64,000 bases of DNA, from assembly GCF_000007485.1 (NCBI RefSeq), contig NC_004572.3, positions 310,001 to 374,000 on the forward strand, read 5' to 3'. The notes under the pieces are model-generated. The model was not told where the DNA came from. It saw only the letters and a program-made list of their open reading frames with translations, and made no database searches. Positions 1 to 9,065 of this stretch are shown in pieces (positions within the stretch are counted from its first letter, which is position 1; each line of letters starts with the position of its first letter). The stretch comes from Tropheryma whipplei str. Twist (GTDB lineage: Bacteria; Actinomycetota; Actinomycetes; Actinomycetales; Microbacteriaceae). Position numbers and translations under genes: made by a program.

Positions 1-1091
1 CCGTTGCATTCGGTATTACATTCACACTGTTTACTACCCCATTTTTTATAAGACTGTTTAGGAAAATTGGTTGGGGTCAGTTTATCCGACTTGATGGCCC
101 AAGGCAACACGCAATTAAACGGGGCACACCAACCATGGGTGGTCTTGTAATAGTTGTTGCATCGATTATTTCTTATTTTCTGGCAAATTTTTTCTTAGGG
201 CTCAGTGTAGAGCCTTCGGGACTGCTTGTTATTTTTATGTTTGTTGGAATGAGTCTTGTTGGTTTTCTGGATGACATCCTAAAGGTAAGAAAGCAGCACA
301 GTGGAGGGCTGGGTCCTTTCTATAAAGTTGTTTTACAAAGTTTTATTGCGGTGCCATTCGCCCTCCTTACCTTTCTTGTCAAGGACGCAAGAGGCATCCC
401 TCATTCGAGTATGTCCATTTCATTCGCGCGTGATACGGGGATTAATTTTTCCGCACTGTTTAGCTTAGGGATAATTGGCGTGTTTTCTGCATGGATTCTA
501 TATCTTCTCTGGATAAATCTTATTGCGGTTTCGTCTGTGAATGCAGTAAATATTACAGACGGTCTGGATGGGCTCGCTGCCGGCGCTATGATTTTCACAA
601 TGCTTGCATACGTAGTTATTGGATTTTGGCAGTCTGGTCAAAACTGCGCAAGAAAAAGCCTTCCACTGGAAAATATATCAAAATGTTATTCGGTAAATGG
701 GCCGCTTGATATGTCGATTCTTGCCGCAGCAATACTGGGATCATTGCTCGGATTTTTATGGTGGAATACAAATCCGAGCAAGATAATGATGGGTGACACT
801 GGTGCACTTGCGCTTGGTGGAGCGGCTGCTGCTTTGAGTATTCTTACCCACACCCAGTTATTGTTTCTTGTGCTGGGCGGCTTGTTCGTTATAGAGGCAG
901 GCTCTGTTATTTTGCAGATTGCTTTCTACAAGAAGTATCGACGCAGGATTTTTCTTATGAGTCCCTTACATCACCATTTTGAGCTAAAAGGTTGGGCTGA
1001 AATCACTGTTGTTGTGCGTTTTTGGATAATTGCAGGTTTATTCACTGCCCTTGGTATTGGTTTATTTTATGCGGATTGGCTATATTCGTGA
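1..1091 (+). CDS. mraY: MraY, phospho-MurNAc-pentapeptide translocase (5' end outside window)
   Basis: Transfers phospho-MurNAc-pentapeptide from UDP to undecaprenyl phosphate to make lipid I at the cytoplasmic membrane. The reading frame is open from base 3, so the start lies upstream of the window. Visible family motifs are the early GPxxHxxKxGTPTMGG-type stretch (about bases 93-146), the DDxxK-type segment near base 270, the NxTDGLDGLAAG motif near 550-580, and the C-terminal SPLHHHFE motif near 960-985. Several hydrophobic membrane segments alternate with these loops. The stop overlaps the GTG start of murE by three bases, indicating one operon. Identification is firm; only the N-terminus is missing. 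Confidence 0.97.
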   Translation, partial: VAFGITFTLFTTPFFIRLFRKIGWGQFIRLDGPRQHAIKRGTPTMGGLVIVVASIISYFLANFFLGLSVEPSGLLVIFMFVGMSLVGFLDDILKVRKQHSGGLGPFYKVVLQSFIAVPFALLTFLVKDARGIPHSSMSISFARDTGINFSALFSLGIIGVFSAWILYLLWINLIAVSSVNAVNITDGLDGLAAGAMIFTMLAYVVIGFWQSGQNCARKSLPLENISKCYSVNGPLDMSILAAAILGSLLGFLWWNTNPSKIMMGDTGALALGGAAAALSILTHTQLLFLVLGGLFVIEAGSVILQIAFYKKYRRRIFLMSPLHHHFELKGWAEITVVVRFWIIAGLFTALGIGLFYADWLYS

Positions 1092-2617
1092 CTTTGCAGG
1101 GTAAACCATACAGATTATCTGATCTAATAAAACAAACAGGTGTGCGCCTTACCGATTGTTCGAATCAGTTCTCAGATAGGTTTGTATCCGGGATAACACA
1201 AATCGCTCAGAGTGTTGAACGGGATGATATATTCGTTGCGTTTCAGGGTAAAACTCGTCACGGAGTTGAATTTCTAGATCAGGTACAAAGCTGTGCCGCG
1301 GTGCTGACTGACAATAAAGGCAGGCATATCATGCAGTCTGATTGTTTACCAACACGCAGTACGCCGATTCTTGTTACAGATTCTCCTCGTTCAGATCTTA
1401 TCGTGCTAGCAAAGAGAGTGTATCCGATCGATGATATTCGCATTTTCGGAATTACCGGGACAAATGGAAAAACAAGCACAATGCATATTGCTGCCAAGCT
1501 GCTTGAAATGATGGGCATTTCGTGTGGCATTAGCACGACAATAGGCAGTTCCGCTTCAGAGTCTGACAGTTGTCTAACAACCCCAGAACTATGCCAGCTA
1601 TATGCTCGTATTTTCACCGCAAAACAGGCACGGGCGGACTTTTTTGCCCTTGAAGCTTCCTCGCACGCAATAAATCGAGGCAGGCTCGGGGACATTGTTC
1701 TCGAAGTTGCTGCGTTCACCAATCTTACCCCAGAGCATATGGAAGAGCACAAAAATATGGAGGCTTATTATCAAGCAAAAAAGGCTTTGTTTTTGAATAA
1801 GAGGTCAAACAGTGCGGTTATCAATATTGATACACCATACGGGATACGTCTTTTTAAAGAAACGGGCTGCAGTGCTTCGGTTATTTCAGAAAACACAAAA
1901 TACGGGTTGGACCACAAGCTATTCTGGCAGGCAAGCGTTCGTAGAGTTGGGTTGTCATTCGGATTTACGCTTATCTCTCCGAGCGGTTACCGCGTTGAAA
2001 GCAGTATTAGTTTGCTCGGTAAAGCATTTGCTTTAAATACATGTATGGCAATAGTTATTCTTTGTAATCTTGGTATCGATATAGAAAGAATTGACAGTGT
2101 TCTACGTAAGGCCGGCGGTCTAAAAATGGTTTTACCAGGTCGAATGGAGGTTTTTCAGACAGGAAACAGTCCGCGAGTAATTGTTGATCATGGACATACT
2201 GTGGATGCGGTTGAAACAGCGCTTGTTGCAGCCAAATCGATAACTCGAGGTCGGCTTATAACAATCATTAATGCCGATGGTCAGAGGGATCCCTCAAAGC
2301 GTAAGCATCTTGGGCAGCTCTGCGGAGCTTACAGTGACAAATTGTTTATAACTGACGGGCATTCCCGCTTTGAAAATCCAGCAGAAATAAGACGCATGAT
2401 TCTTGACGGAGTTGAAGGTCCTCGAAGGCAAGTAGAGCAGATACCCTCTATGACACAGGCTGTTTTGGCGGCAATTGATATTGCTAGATCCGATGACACC
2501 GTTTTATGCTCTGGTTTTGGCGATGATCCTTATCTTGATGTCCTCGGGAAGAAAATTCCGTATTCTCTCAGAGATGAAGTGCGCAGGGGACTTGAAAGAT
2601 TTGCGCAGGGGACTTGA
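1088..2617 (+). CDS. murE: MurE-type UDP-MurNAc-tripeptide synthetase, divergent specificity motif
   Basis: ATP-dependent ligase that adds the third residue to UDP-MurNAc-L-Ala-D-Glu. The GTG at 1088 overlaps the mraY stop and is preferred over an ATG at 1022 that lies deep inside mraY. About 509 residues. The P-loop GTNGKTST lies around residue 123, followed by TTPE, EASSHA, FTNLTPEH and AKKALF segments typical of MurE. The region where DAP-adding enzymes carry DNPR reads DGHSRF (about residue 423), and the KGHE position reads GFGDDP (about 476); both differ from the DAP-type consensus. The gene lies between mraY and murD, whereas murE usually lies before murF and mraY. The C-terminus is altered by a short tandem duplication. 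Confidence 0.88.
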   Translation: MTLQGKPYRLSDLIKQTGVRLTDCSNQFSDRFVSGITQIAQSVERDDIFVAFQGKTRHGVEFLDQVQSCAAVLTDNKGRHIMQSDCLPTRSTPILVTDSPRSDLIVLAKRVYPIDDIRIFGITGTNGKTSTMHIAAKLLEMMGISCGISTTIGSSASESDSCLTTPELCQLYARIFTAKQARADFFALEASSHAINRGRLGDIVLEVAAFTNLTPEHMEEHKNMEAYYQAKKALFLNKRSNSAVINIDTPYGIRLFKETGCSASVISENTKYGLDHKLFWQASVRRVGLSFGFTLISPSGYRVESSISLLGKAFALNTCMAIVILCNLGIDIERIDSVLRKAGGLKMVLPGRMEVFQTGNSPRVIVDHGHTVDAVETALVAAKSITRGRLITIINADGQRDPSKRKHLGQLCGAYSDKLFITDGHSRFENPAEIRRMILDGVEGPRRQVEQIPSMTQAVLAAIDIARSDDTVLCSGFGDDPYLDVLGKKIPYSLRDEVRRGLERFAQGT

Positions 2618-2619
2618 AA
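2580..2619 (+). repeat. 18-bp direct repeat at the murE/murD junction
   Basis: The sequence TGCGCAGGGGACTTGAAA occurs at 2580-2597 and again, identically, at 2602-2619, an offset of 22 bp. The second copy supplies the murE stop codon (TGA 2615-2617) and the first base of the murD ATG (2619). With only one copy the murE frame would run straight into murD without a stop. Confidence 0.95.
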
Positions 2620-4061
2620 TGTCGAGGGTTGAGGGGCTTACAAGTTGGTATTCAGATTGGCAAGGTCTTTCTGCGGCAATTCTGGGGATTGGGGTTTCAG
2701 GTTTTGCCGCCGCCGATTCATTACGTGAACTGGGTGTTGATGTTACTGTATATGCCCCGGAAAAGCATACGCGGTATAACAAGCTTCTTGATGCGATTGG
2801 TGCAAGATATGTGTGTGCATATCTTGACGAATTGTGCGAGGTAGATGTTGATTTTATCGTGGTTTCGCCTGGTATTTCTCCTGATAATCCCGTGATTAAA
2901 CGATTACGTGACAGGCAGATCCCCATATTGAGTGAGATTGAGCTTGCATGGCGCGTCAGGGACAAAGTCAATACTTGTCCATGGATATTGATTACAGGCA
3001 CGAATGGCAAAACAACAACTGCTCTACTTACGGGCAGTATGCTTGCTAAAGACGGTGCGCGGGTTGCTGTCTGCGGAAATATTGGCACTCCAGTTCTTGA
3101 TGCCGTAAGAAACCCCAAGGGGTTTGATTATCTTGTTGTTGAGCTGTCCAGTTTTCAGCTCTCACTGCTCCCGATGCACGGAAATGGTGCGGTTAAGGGT
3201 TTTTCTTCTGCTTGTGTGAATCTTGATGAAGACCACCTTGAATGGCACGGCGCAAAGGAATTGTATTACTGTGCAAAGTCTCGTGTTTACCACGGCACAA
3301 CAGGTTTTTGTGTGTACAACCTAGATGATGAAGAGACAAAGAAAATGGTTGAACAAGCATGTGTTGCGCGAAATGTTAGGGCAATTGGTTTCGGTCTTTG
3401 CGTGCCAGATGTGGGCCAGGTTGGAATCGTTGATGGAATTCTGTGCGATAGGGCATTTTTATCCGCGAGAAAAGACAGTGCACTTGAGATTACAAGTGTG
3501 GAAAAACTTGAAAAAAACAAATTATCGATGCGGCATATTATTTCCGATGTGCTTTGTGCTGTAGCTCTGGCTAGGTCGGTTGAAACAAACCCGTTGTCGA
3601 TATCCCGGGCATTGGATGAGTTTTGCCTATCACCTCATAGGACCGAAGTGGTCGCAAAAGAGATGGGGGTTATGTGGGTAAATGACTCAAAGGCAACCAA
3701 TCCACACGCAGTTATTGCATCTCTCTCGAATTTTTCCAGAGTAATTTTGATTTTTGGCGGCCTTATGAAGGGTGTTGATGTTTCTGGTATATTCGACAGG
3801 TTTTATGAAACAATAAAGGCTGTTGTAGTAATCGGCAAAAATCAATCCTTTGTGGGGAACATAAAGTGCAAGAAGATTGTATGCATACCCGATTCAAATG
3901 ATCCGATGTCAGAAGCCGTCGCCGCCGCAGATCTGCTCGCCACTCCTGGTGATACCGTACTACTGTCACCGGGTGGTTCATCATTTGATCAGTTTGAGAG
4001 CTATGAGCATCGAGGCAATTGTTTTATAAATGCCGTGAAAGATCTTGTCAAGCGTAAATAA
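2619..4061 (+). CDS. murD: MurD, UDP-MurNAc-L-alanine:D-glutamate ligase
   Basis: Adds D-glutamate to UDP-MurNAc-L-Ala. The ATG at 2619 is chosen because the following residues (SRVEGLTSW, then the GIGVSGFAAA nucleotide-binding turn) match the usual N-terminus of actinobacterial MurD; starts further upstream read through the end of murE in another frame. About 480 residues, normal for the family. The P-loop GTNGKTTT is near residue 124, the central-domain motif LDEDHLEWHG follows, and the C-terminal domain has SKATNPHA and LLSPGGSSFDQF. The stop overlaps the ftsW start by one base, so translation is probably coupled. Confidence 0.96.
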   Translation: MSRVEGLTSWYSDWQGLSAAILGIGVSGFAAADSLRELGVDVTVYAPEKHTRYNKLLDAIGARYVCAYLDELCEVDVDFIVVSPGISPDNPVIKRLRDRQIPILSEIELAWRVRDKVNTCPWILITGTNGKTTTALLTGSMLAKDGARVAVCGNIGTPVLDAVRNPKGFDYLVVELSSFQLSLLPMHGNGAVKGFSSACVNLDEDHLEWHGAKELYYCAKSRVYHGTTGFCVYNLDDEETKKMVEQACVARNVRAIGFGLCVPDVGQVGIVDGILCDRAFLSARKDSALEITSVEKLEKNKLSMRHIISDVLCAVALARSVETNPLSISRALDEFCLSPHRTEVVAKEMGVMWVNDSKATNPHAVIASLSNFSRVILIFGGLMKGVDVSGIFDRFYETIKAVVVIGKNQSFVGNIKCKKIVCIPDSNDPMSEAVAAADLLATPGDTVLLSPGGSSFDQFESYEHRGNCFINAVKDLVKRK

Positions 4062-5173
4062 TGACAAAGCATAATAGGCTCATATCAGCAAATTATTTTT
4101 TATTATTGGCCAATGTGTTCGCACTGAATGCAATTGGGCTGGTTATGGTTATATCGGCATCTACAGGCGTCAGTGATGATGGTGCTCGCTCGGTTATAAG
4201 CCAGATTATTTACACAGTTATCGGGTTTTTACTAATGTTTACCATTTCGGTTCTGCCCGAGCAGTTTTTTTTCCGATTTAGTAATATCTTTCTCATTGCT
4301 GCGTGCATTTTGCAATCTGCTGTGCTGTCCCCACTTGGCGTAAACAGTGGGGGTAATACAAATTGGCTAAGATTTGGTCCGATTACATTACAGCCGTCTG
4401 AGCTTTTGAAGCTTGCGGTGATTCTGTGGCTTGCAACAGGCCTGACGAAGAGACGCAGTACTTCGAGTGATTTGTCAAAGGGTGTTATACCGTCGTTTGT
4501 TGTAATTCTTGCGGTTTGTGGACTGGTATTTCTTGGCAATGACCTTGGGAATGTGTTGATTATTGTGATTATTTTCTTTGGGGTTATGATTTTTGCCAAT
4601 ATTCCTATGATCAGTCTTGCATTTCCCCTTGGCGTATTCTCTGGAATAGTATTTTTGGCCGCCACTTTGAGTCCGAATAGAATGGGGCGAATATTGAATT
4701 TCTTGAATATAAGCTGTGACAAAGTGGACCAGCATTATTTGACGCTATGTTGGCAACCGATACAATCAGTGTGGGCTCTTGCAAATGGAAATGTTGCGGG
4801 CGTTGGTTTAGGCAGGTCGGTGGCGAAGTGGAATTGGCTTCCGTCTGCTACAAGTGACTATATTTTTGCAATTCTTGGTGAAGAGTTAGGCTTTGTTGGT
4901 TCAATTTCCCTCATTCTGCTGTTTCTTTTTTTGGCTATTACTATGGTGAGGATTGCAAGAGATGCAAATGATCTTTTTGCGAGGTCTATTATCGGGGGTG
5001 TAATGTTTTGGCTTGTCGGGCAGGCTCTTATAAATATCGCGGTTGTTCTAAGGTTTTTTCCGGTTTTGGGGGTTACCTTACCCTTTGTTTCTGCCGGAGG
5101 CTCTGCCCTTACAACATCTATGATGGCTGTTGGGCTTGTTCTGGGGCTCATCCGCAGGTCTAGTCGCGTATAA
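4061..5173 (+). CDS. ftsW: FtsW, SEDS-family peptidoglycan glycosyltransferase
   Basis: Polytopic membrane protein that polymerises lipid II at the division septum with a partner class B penicillin-binding protein. About 370 residues. Family marks are [16 protein letters not shown] (around residue 103-117) and the C-terminal [12 protein letters not shown] signature (around 340), with about ten hydrophobic segments. Its place between murD and murG is the classical dcw position and favours FtsW over the paralogous RodA. ATG 4061 overlaps the murD stop and the gene's own stop overlaps the murG start by one base. Confidence 0.95.
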
Positions 5174-6243
5174 TGAGTAGGATTTTATTAGCAGGCGGCG
5201 GAACTGCGGGGCATGTAAATCCGCTGCTGGCGCTCGCAGATGTGCTGAAGGTATCTGGTCATGCTACATTTGCGCTTGGTACATCTGAGGGGATTGAAAG
5301 TCGCCTTGTACCAAATTCGGGTATCGATTTTTTTACGATACCGAAGTTGCCCTTTCCCAGGAGGACCAGTAGACATATCTTGTGTTTTCCCTTTAAGTTT
5401 TTTTCTTCCGTCAAGCTTGTTAGATCGATTCTTATTGAGCACAAGATTCAAGTGGTTGTCGGGTTTGGGGGATATGTGGCAGCTCCTGCCTATGCCGCTG
5501 CGATCAGCCTAAATATTCCATACGTAGTGCATGAGTCGAATGCCAGGCCTGGGTTGGCAAATCTTCTTGCTGCGCATTTTGCAAAGTGTGTGGGTATTTC
5601 TGTGATAGGTGCCTTACCGTGCGGAAAACTTGTTGGAACTCCGATTAGGCGCGATCTTACCGCGGCGGCTTCTTTTGATCCTGTTTTGGCAAAGGAGAAG
5701 CTTGGGTTGGACCCGGTGAGAAAACTTCTTCTTGTTTTTGGTGGCTCACAGGGCAGCGCGAAGATTAACATGCATATGCGTGCGGCGTTGCCCAGGGTGC
5801 TCAAGTTATGCGATGAGAAGAATTATTTATGGCAAGTCTTGCATATAACCGGATACGGCGATTCTATTGATGTGAACATGCCTCATTATAGCTCTGTGCG
5901 TTATATGGACAGTATGGGTTACGCCCTTTCTGCAGCTGACCTCGTTGTTAGTCGTGCGGGGTCCAGTACAGTTGCAGAGTTGTGCACCTTTGGTATCCCG
6001 GCAATATATATCCCTTATCCATTTGGTAATGGTGAACAGAGGCGCAATGTCTCTCATATGGAGAGCGCAGCGCGTATTATTCAGGAGAATGATCTTTCTC
6101 AGATACGTCTTGAAGACGAGCTCCTAGAGCTTATGACTGACGATGAACGGCGTGAGGCAATGTCCATTGCGGCAAAACGGTTTGCTATCTGTAATGCTGC
6201 CCAAAATACTGCGAGCCTGATTGAGCTCGCACTTTCCTCTTAG
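5173..6243 (+). CDS. murG: MurG, lipid II synthase (GT28 glycosyltransferase)
   Basis: Transfers GlcNAc from UDP-GlcNAc to lipid I on the inner face of the membrane. About 356 residues. The N-terminal G-loop GGGTAGH is at residues 8-14, a second glycine-rich GGSQGS stretch lies in the C-terminal half, and the donor-binding region [11 protein letters not shown] is present. The ATG overlaps the ftsW stop by one base, and murC begins three bases after the murG stop. Length and motif order are typical. Confidence 0.97.
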
Positions 6244-6245
6244 GC

Positions 6246-7673
6246 ATGGGGATTTATGCGAAGGACGTACCCCTTCCCGAATCAATAAATAGAGCTCACT
6301 TTTGTGGTATTGGCGGTTCTGGTATGTCCGCAGTTGCAAGGCTCTTTCTGCAGCTTGGTATTTCTGTATCTGGTACTGATAGAAGTGATTCGATAACACT
6401 TTCTGAACTTTCCCAGGCGGGTGCAATTGTAAAAGTTGGACATGATCCAGCAATGCTTGAGGGTGTTGATACATTTGTTTATTCGGGGGCTATAGATAGC
6501 TCTAATCCGGAGTACGCGTACGCAGAACGTGCCCGCATTAATCTGTTACACAGATCTCTTGCCCTTAAGTGGATCACCCGAGGAAAAAGACTTATAAGCA
6601 TTGCGGGATCTCACGGAAAAACATCGACAACTGCCATGATTGCAACTGCCCTCCATGTACTGGGCAATAAATGCGGTGTTGCAAACGGGTCATACATGAA
6701 TTTTTTTTCAGCAAATGCACTTTTGGGATTAAATGACTTGTTTGTCATCGAGGCTGATGAGTCTGATGGCTCTTTTCTTTTCTACGACACGGATATATCA
6801 GTTGTGAACAATATCAGTATGGATCATGTGGATTATTACGGCTCGCAATCTGCTTTGGAAGGCAGTTTTTTTGACTTTTCATTACGTTCGTCCGATGCAG
6901 CGGTTATTTCGCTTGATGATGCGGCATGTATAAAGATCGCAAGCAAACTATTGCAGTCTTCTGGTTCTAGAGGACCCTCAAAGAGGGTAATAACTTTTGG
7001 TAAGAATAGGTCGGCGGATGTTTGTCTTTATGAGATGGGCTGCATGAATCCAGCAAGATTTACGGTTTTATATGAGGGCCGCTTTTATAATGCAGGTTTC
7101 AAAGGTCTTTTTGGGGAGCACCACGCGGTAAATACCTGTGCCGCGCTGTCAGTTCTATTGTGTCTCGGATACGGAATCTCTGAGTCGCTTGAGGCAATTC
7201 TATCTTTTAGCGGAACCAGAAGAAGGCTTGAGTTGCACTTTGATTCAGGCGGGAAAGATGGAATAAAAATTTTCGATGATTACGCTCACCACCCGAGGGA
7301 GATAAGAACAGCTCTAACTGCAATTCGCAGCGTGCAGCATACGCGGCTTATAGCTCTTTTTCAACCCCATTTATATTCGAGAACCGCGGCATTACACAGG
7401 GAGTTTGCATCTGTTTTGGAAAATTGTGCTGATTTTACAATTATCCTGCCGGTTTACGCAGCACGTGAGTCACCAATTCCTGGAGTAGATGCGAAGATTA
7501 TTTTTGATGCATATAGAGATAAACGCAATGTCGTGATGCTTGAAGGATTTGATCACACATTGAGTTTTTTTAGGCAATTCTTGCGCGATGGTGATTTAGT
7601 TATCACACTTGGTTGCGGAGATGTTTATAAGATAATTCCAAGTATTGTCGAACAGCTTAGATCGGCAAGATGA
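6246..7673 (+). CDS. murC: MurC, UDP-MurNAc:L-alanine ligase
   Basis: Catalyses the first amino-acid addition to UDP-MurNAc. About 475 residues. The N-terminal GIGGSGMSA nucleotide fold, the P-loop GSHGKTSTT (near residue 121), EADESDGSF, MDHVDYYG, and DDYAHHPREI are all in the expected order for MurC. The ATG lies three bases after murG. The order murG-murC-ftsQ is conserved in actinobacteria. Confidence 0.97.
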   Translation: MGIYAKDVPLPESINRAHFCGIGGSGMSAVARLFLQLGISVSGTDRSDSITLSELSQAGAIVKVGHDPAMLEGVDTFVYSGAIDSSNPEYAYAERARINLLHRSLALKWITRGKRLISIAGSHGKTSTTAMIATALHVLGNKCGVANGSYMNFFSANALLGLNDLFVIEADESDGSFLFYDTDISVVNNISMDHVDYYGSQSALEGSFFDFSLRSSDAAVISLDDAACIKIASKLLQSSGSRGPSKRVITFGKNRSADVCLYEMGCMNPARFTVLYEGRFYNAGFKGLFGEHHAVNTCAALSVLLCLGYGISESLEAILSFSGTRRRLELHFDSGGKDGIKIFDDYAHHPREIRTALTAIRSVQHTRLIALFQPHLYSRTAALHREFASVLENCADFTIILPVYAARESPIPGVDAKIIFDAYRDKRNVVMLEGFDHTLSFFRQFLRDGDLVITLGCGDVYKIIPSIVEQLRSAR

Positions 7674-7699
7674 GTGCGAATTCGGTGACGGTTTAGATA

Positions 7700-8449
7700 A
7701 TGACAGTTATAGATAATGCCTATCAGAACTTTCTTTATTGCCGCAAGCAGCGCAAAGATTACGAGAGGGTCTGTAAGATACGTACAAAGATTATAAGGAG
7801 GTTTATCCTGCTTGCATGCGCTGTCTTTCTACTGTTCTGTATGCTTTCGGCTTATTCACCAGTTATGTCTCTGCGCAGTATCCGAGTGGCTGGCAATATG
7901 CAAGTCAAGACCGATGATATAGTGGCCGCTCTTCGCGGGGAGTTTAACAAACCGCTTGCCTTTGTTGATCCGGAAACTGTTAGAAAAAAGCTGGCTAAAT
8001 TTAAGTTACTAAAGGAGGTTACAGTGGAAGCCAAACCCCCAGGGGCGATACTTGTTAGAGTCTCCGAACGTGTGCCGCTCGCCTTTTTAGAGAGACCGGA
8101 CGGCTTTCATGTGCTGGATGAAGACGGCGTTTCGCTGAAGGTAACCCAAAGTCCCCCATTGGGAATGGTAAGAATTGATGTGAAAGATGGTAATCAAGAG
8201 CAGCTTGTTGCTTCCCTTGGGTGGGTAATTGCAAATATTCCAGATGCCCTTAAAAAACGTGTAGACCTCATTTCTGCCGAGACCCCATCGGGAATAAATC
8301 TCAAACTTGATAACAGTACTAAAACCGTGTTTTGGGGTAGTTTTCAAAACAGCAAACTAAAAGCAAAAGTGCTTGAAAAGCTGTTATCCATTCCCGGGCA
8401 TTACAGTAGTTTTAATGTCTCCGCACCAGAAGCCCCAGCAGTGAGCTAG
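7700..8449 (+). CDS. ftsQ: FtsQ, divisome protein with POTRA domain
   Basis: Bitopic membrane protein of the divisome. About 249 residues: a basic cytoplasmic N-terminus, one hydrophobic segment around residues 34-54, then a POTRA domain beginning with SLRSIRVAGNMQV and the LLKEVTVEAKPPGAILVRVSER strand pattern that characterises the FtsQ/DivIB family. It closes the mur cluster. In most actinobacteria ftsZ follows directly, but here the next gene is on the opposite strand and is not ftsZ. Confidence 0.92.
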   Translation: MTVIDNAYQNFLYCRKQRKDYERVCKIRTKIIRRFILLACAVFLLFCMLSAYSPVMSLRSIRVAGNMQVKTDDIVAALRGEFNKPLAFVDPETVRKKLAKFKLLKEVTVEAKPPGAILVRVSERVPLAFLERPDGFHVLDEDGVSLKVTQSPPLGMVRIDVKDGNQEQLVASLGWVIANIPDALKKRVDLISAETPSGINLKLDNSTKTVFWGSFQNSKLKAKVLEKLLSIPGHYSSFNVSAPEAPAVS

Positions 8450-8514
8450 GCCGATAGTTTTTAGCATATGTGTTCTTATTTGTGTGTGTAATGGGGGATT
8501 CTTAGTGTCAAGGC

Positions 8515-9012
8515 TCACACTCCAAATCCAGCACGCGTTATCATCAGCCCGCATTCTTCATCTTCTCTAATAGTGAGCTCTATGGTCATTTCGTTACCAA
8601 TTAGATTTTTGAATCTTATCTGTACATCGGCACTTTTATCGGTTAATGTGATAACCCTGAATTTTAGGCTCTGTGCTGCCGGTGATATTTTGGAAACAAC
8701 TGTTGTATGACTTTTCAGTGTTCTGCTCAGAAGTGGATTTAGATATCTACTGACAAGCATCGGCTTTCCTTCACTAACGGCTAAGAAATACGCGTAAGTA
8801 ATTTTCTTTAAGTTTTCCACAGACAGTAAACCGTTAGGTTTATCGATTACAGATAAGGAATCTGTGCCGCGTATATCATCCGTGTTATTCACAGAATTTC
8901 TTGCCGTTTTATAGCTGTTGCATTGCACATGTTTGATGAATTTTGCATGCATTGTTATCCACAATCGCTTTCCTAAAATTTCAGGTCTACATATTACGTA
9001 GACTGAGTGCAC
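8515..9012 (-). CDS. Hypothetical protein, Rv3235 family-like
   Basis: Small soluble protein of up to 165 residues. The C-terminal two thirds (a helix ending in YAYFLAVSEGKP, a region LVSRYLNPLL, then alternating strands ending ITRAGFG) resemble the layout of the actinobacterial Rv3235 (DUF6459) family of unknown function; this is recognition by eye and not certain. The start is uncertain: the first ATG (9012) falls inside a 16-bp palindrome, and later in-frame ATG or GTG codons are possible. The N-terminal coding region contains three DnaA-box-like 9-mers, with a fourth just upstream. No signal peptide or membrane segment is evident. Confidence 0.6.
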   Translation of the reverse strand: MHSVYVICRPEILGKRLWITMHAKFIKHVQCNSYKTARNSVNNTDDIRGTDSLSVIDKPNGLLSVENLKKITYAYFLAVSEGKPMLVSRYLNPLLSRTLKSHTTVVSKISPAAQSLKFRVITLTDKSADVQIRFKNLIGNEMTIELTIREDEECGLMITRAGFGV

Positions 9013-9044
9013 TCAGTTTTTCTTGAAAGAAATTTTGTGGAAAA
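8813..9044. promoter_or_regulatory. Cluster of four DnaA-box-like 9-mers
   Basis: TTTTCCACA (8813-8821), TTATTCACA (8885-8893), TTATCCACA (8955-8963, exact consensus) on the plus strand and TTTTCCACA on the minus strand (9036-9044). The spacing is about 72, 70 and 81 bp. Single boxes also occur elsewhere in the window (TTTTCCACA in glnA near 35012, TTATCCACA in rel near 48616), but only here do several lie together. Three of the boxes lie within the 8515-9012 reading frame. Confidence 0.5.
9002..9021 (+). terminator. Perfect 16-bp palindrome followed by a T run
   Basis: ACTGAGTGCACTCAGT (9002-9017) is a perfect palindrome that can fold as a six-pair stem with a TGCA loop, followed by TTTTT on the plus strand. 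It looks like a weak plus-strand terminator, or alternatively an operator overlapping the start of the minus-strand gene. No plus-strand gene ends close upstream. Confidence 0.35.
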
Positions 9045-9065
9045 AGTTTGCTGTTGGTGTATTTT

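Noticed and set aside
1022-1087. Longer murE starting at ATG 1022
   Set aside because: The extra residues are the end of mraY in another frame; the GTG overlapping the mraY stop gives the family-like N-terminus.
2504-3118. Long antisense reading frame opposite murE/murD
   Set aside because: It is a mirror of the codon pattern of the mur genes, with no recognisable domain or start signal. Similar antisense frames at 43093-43707, 54291-54761 and 62822-63229 were rejected for the same reason.
8813-9044. The DnaA-box cluster as the chromosomal origin oriC
   Set aside because: No dnaA, dnaN, recF or rpmH gene is nearby, most boxes lie in a reading frame, and no obvious AT-rich unwinding element accompanies them. 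Kept as a regulatory or titration cluster only.
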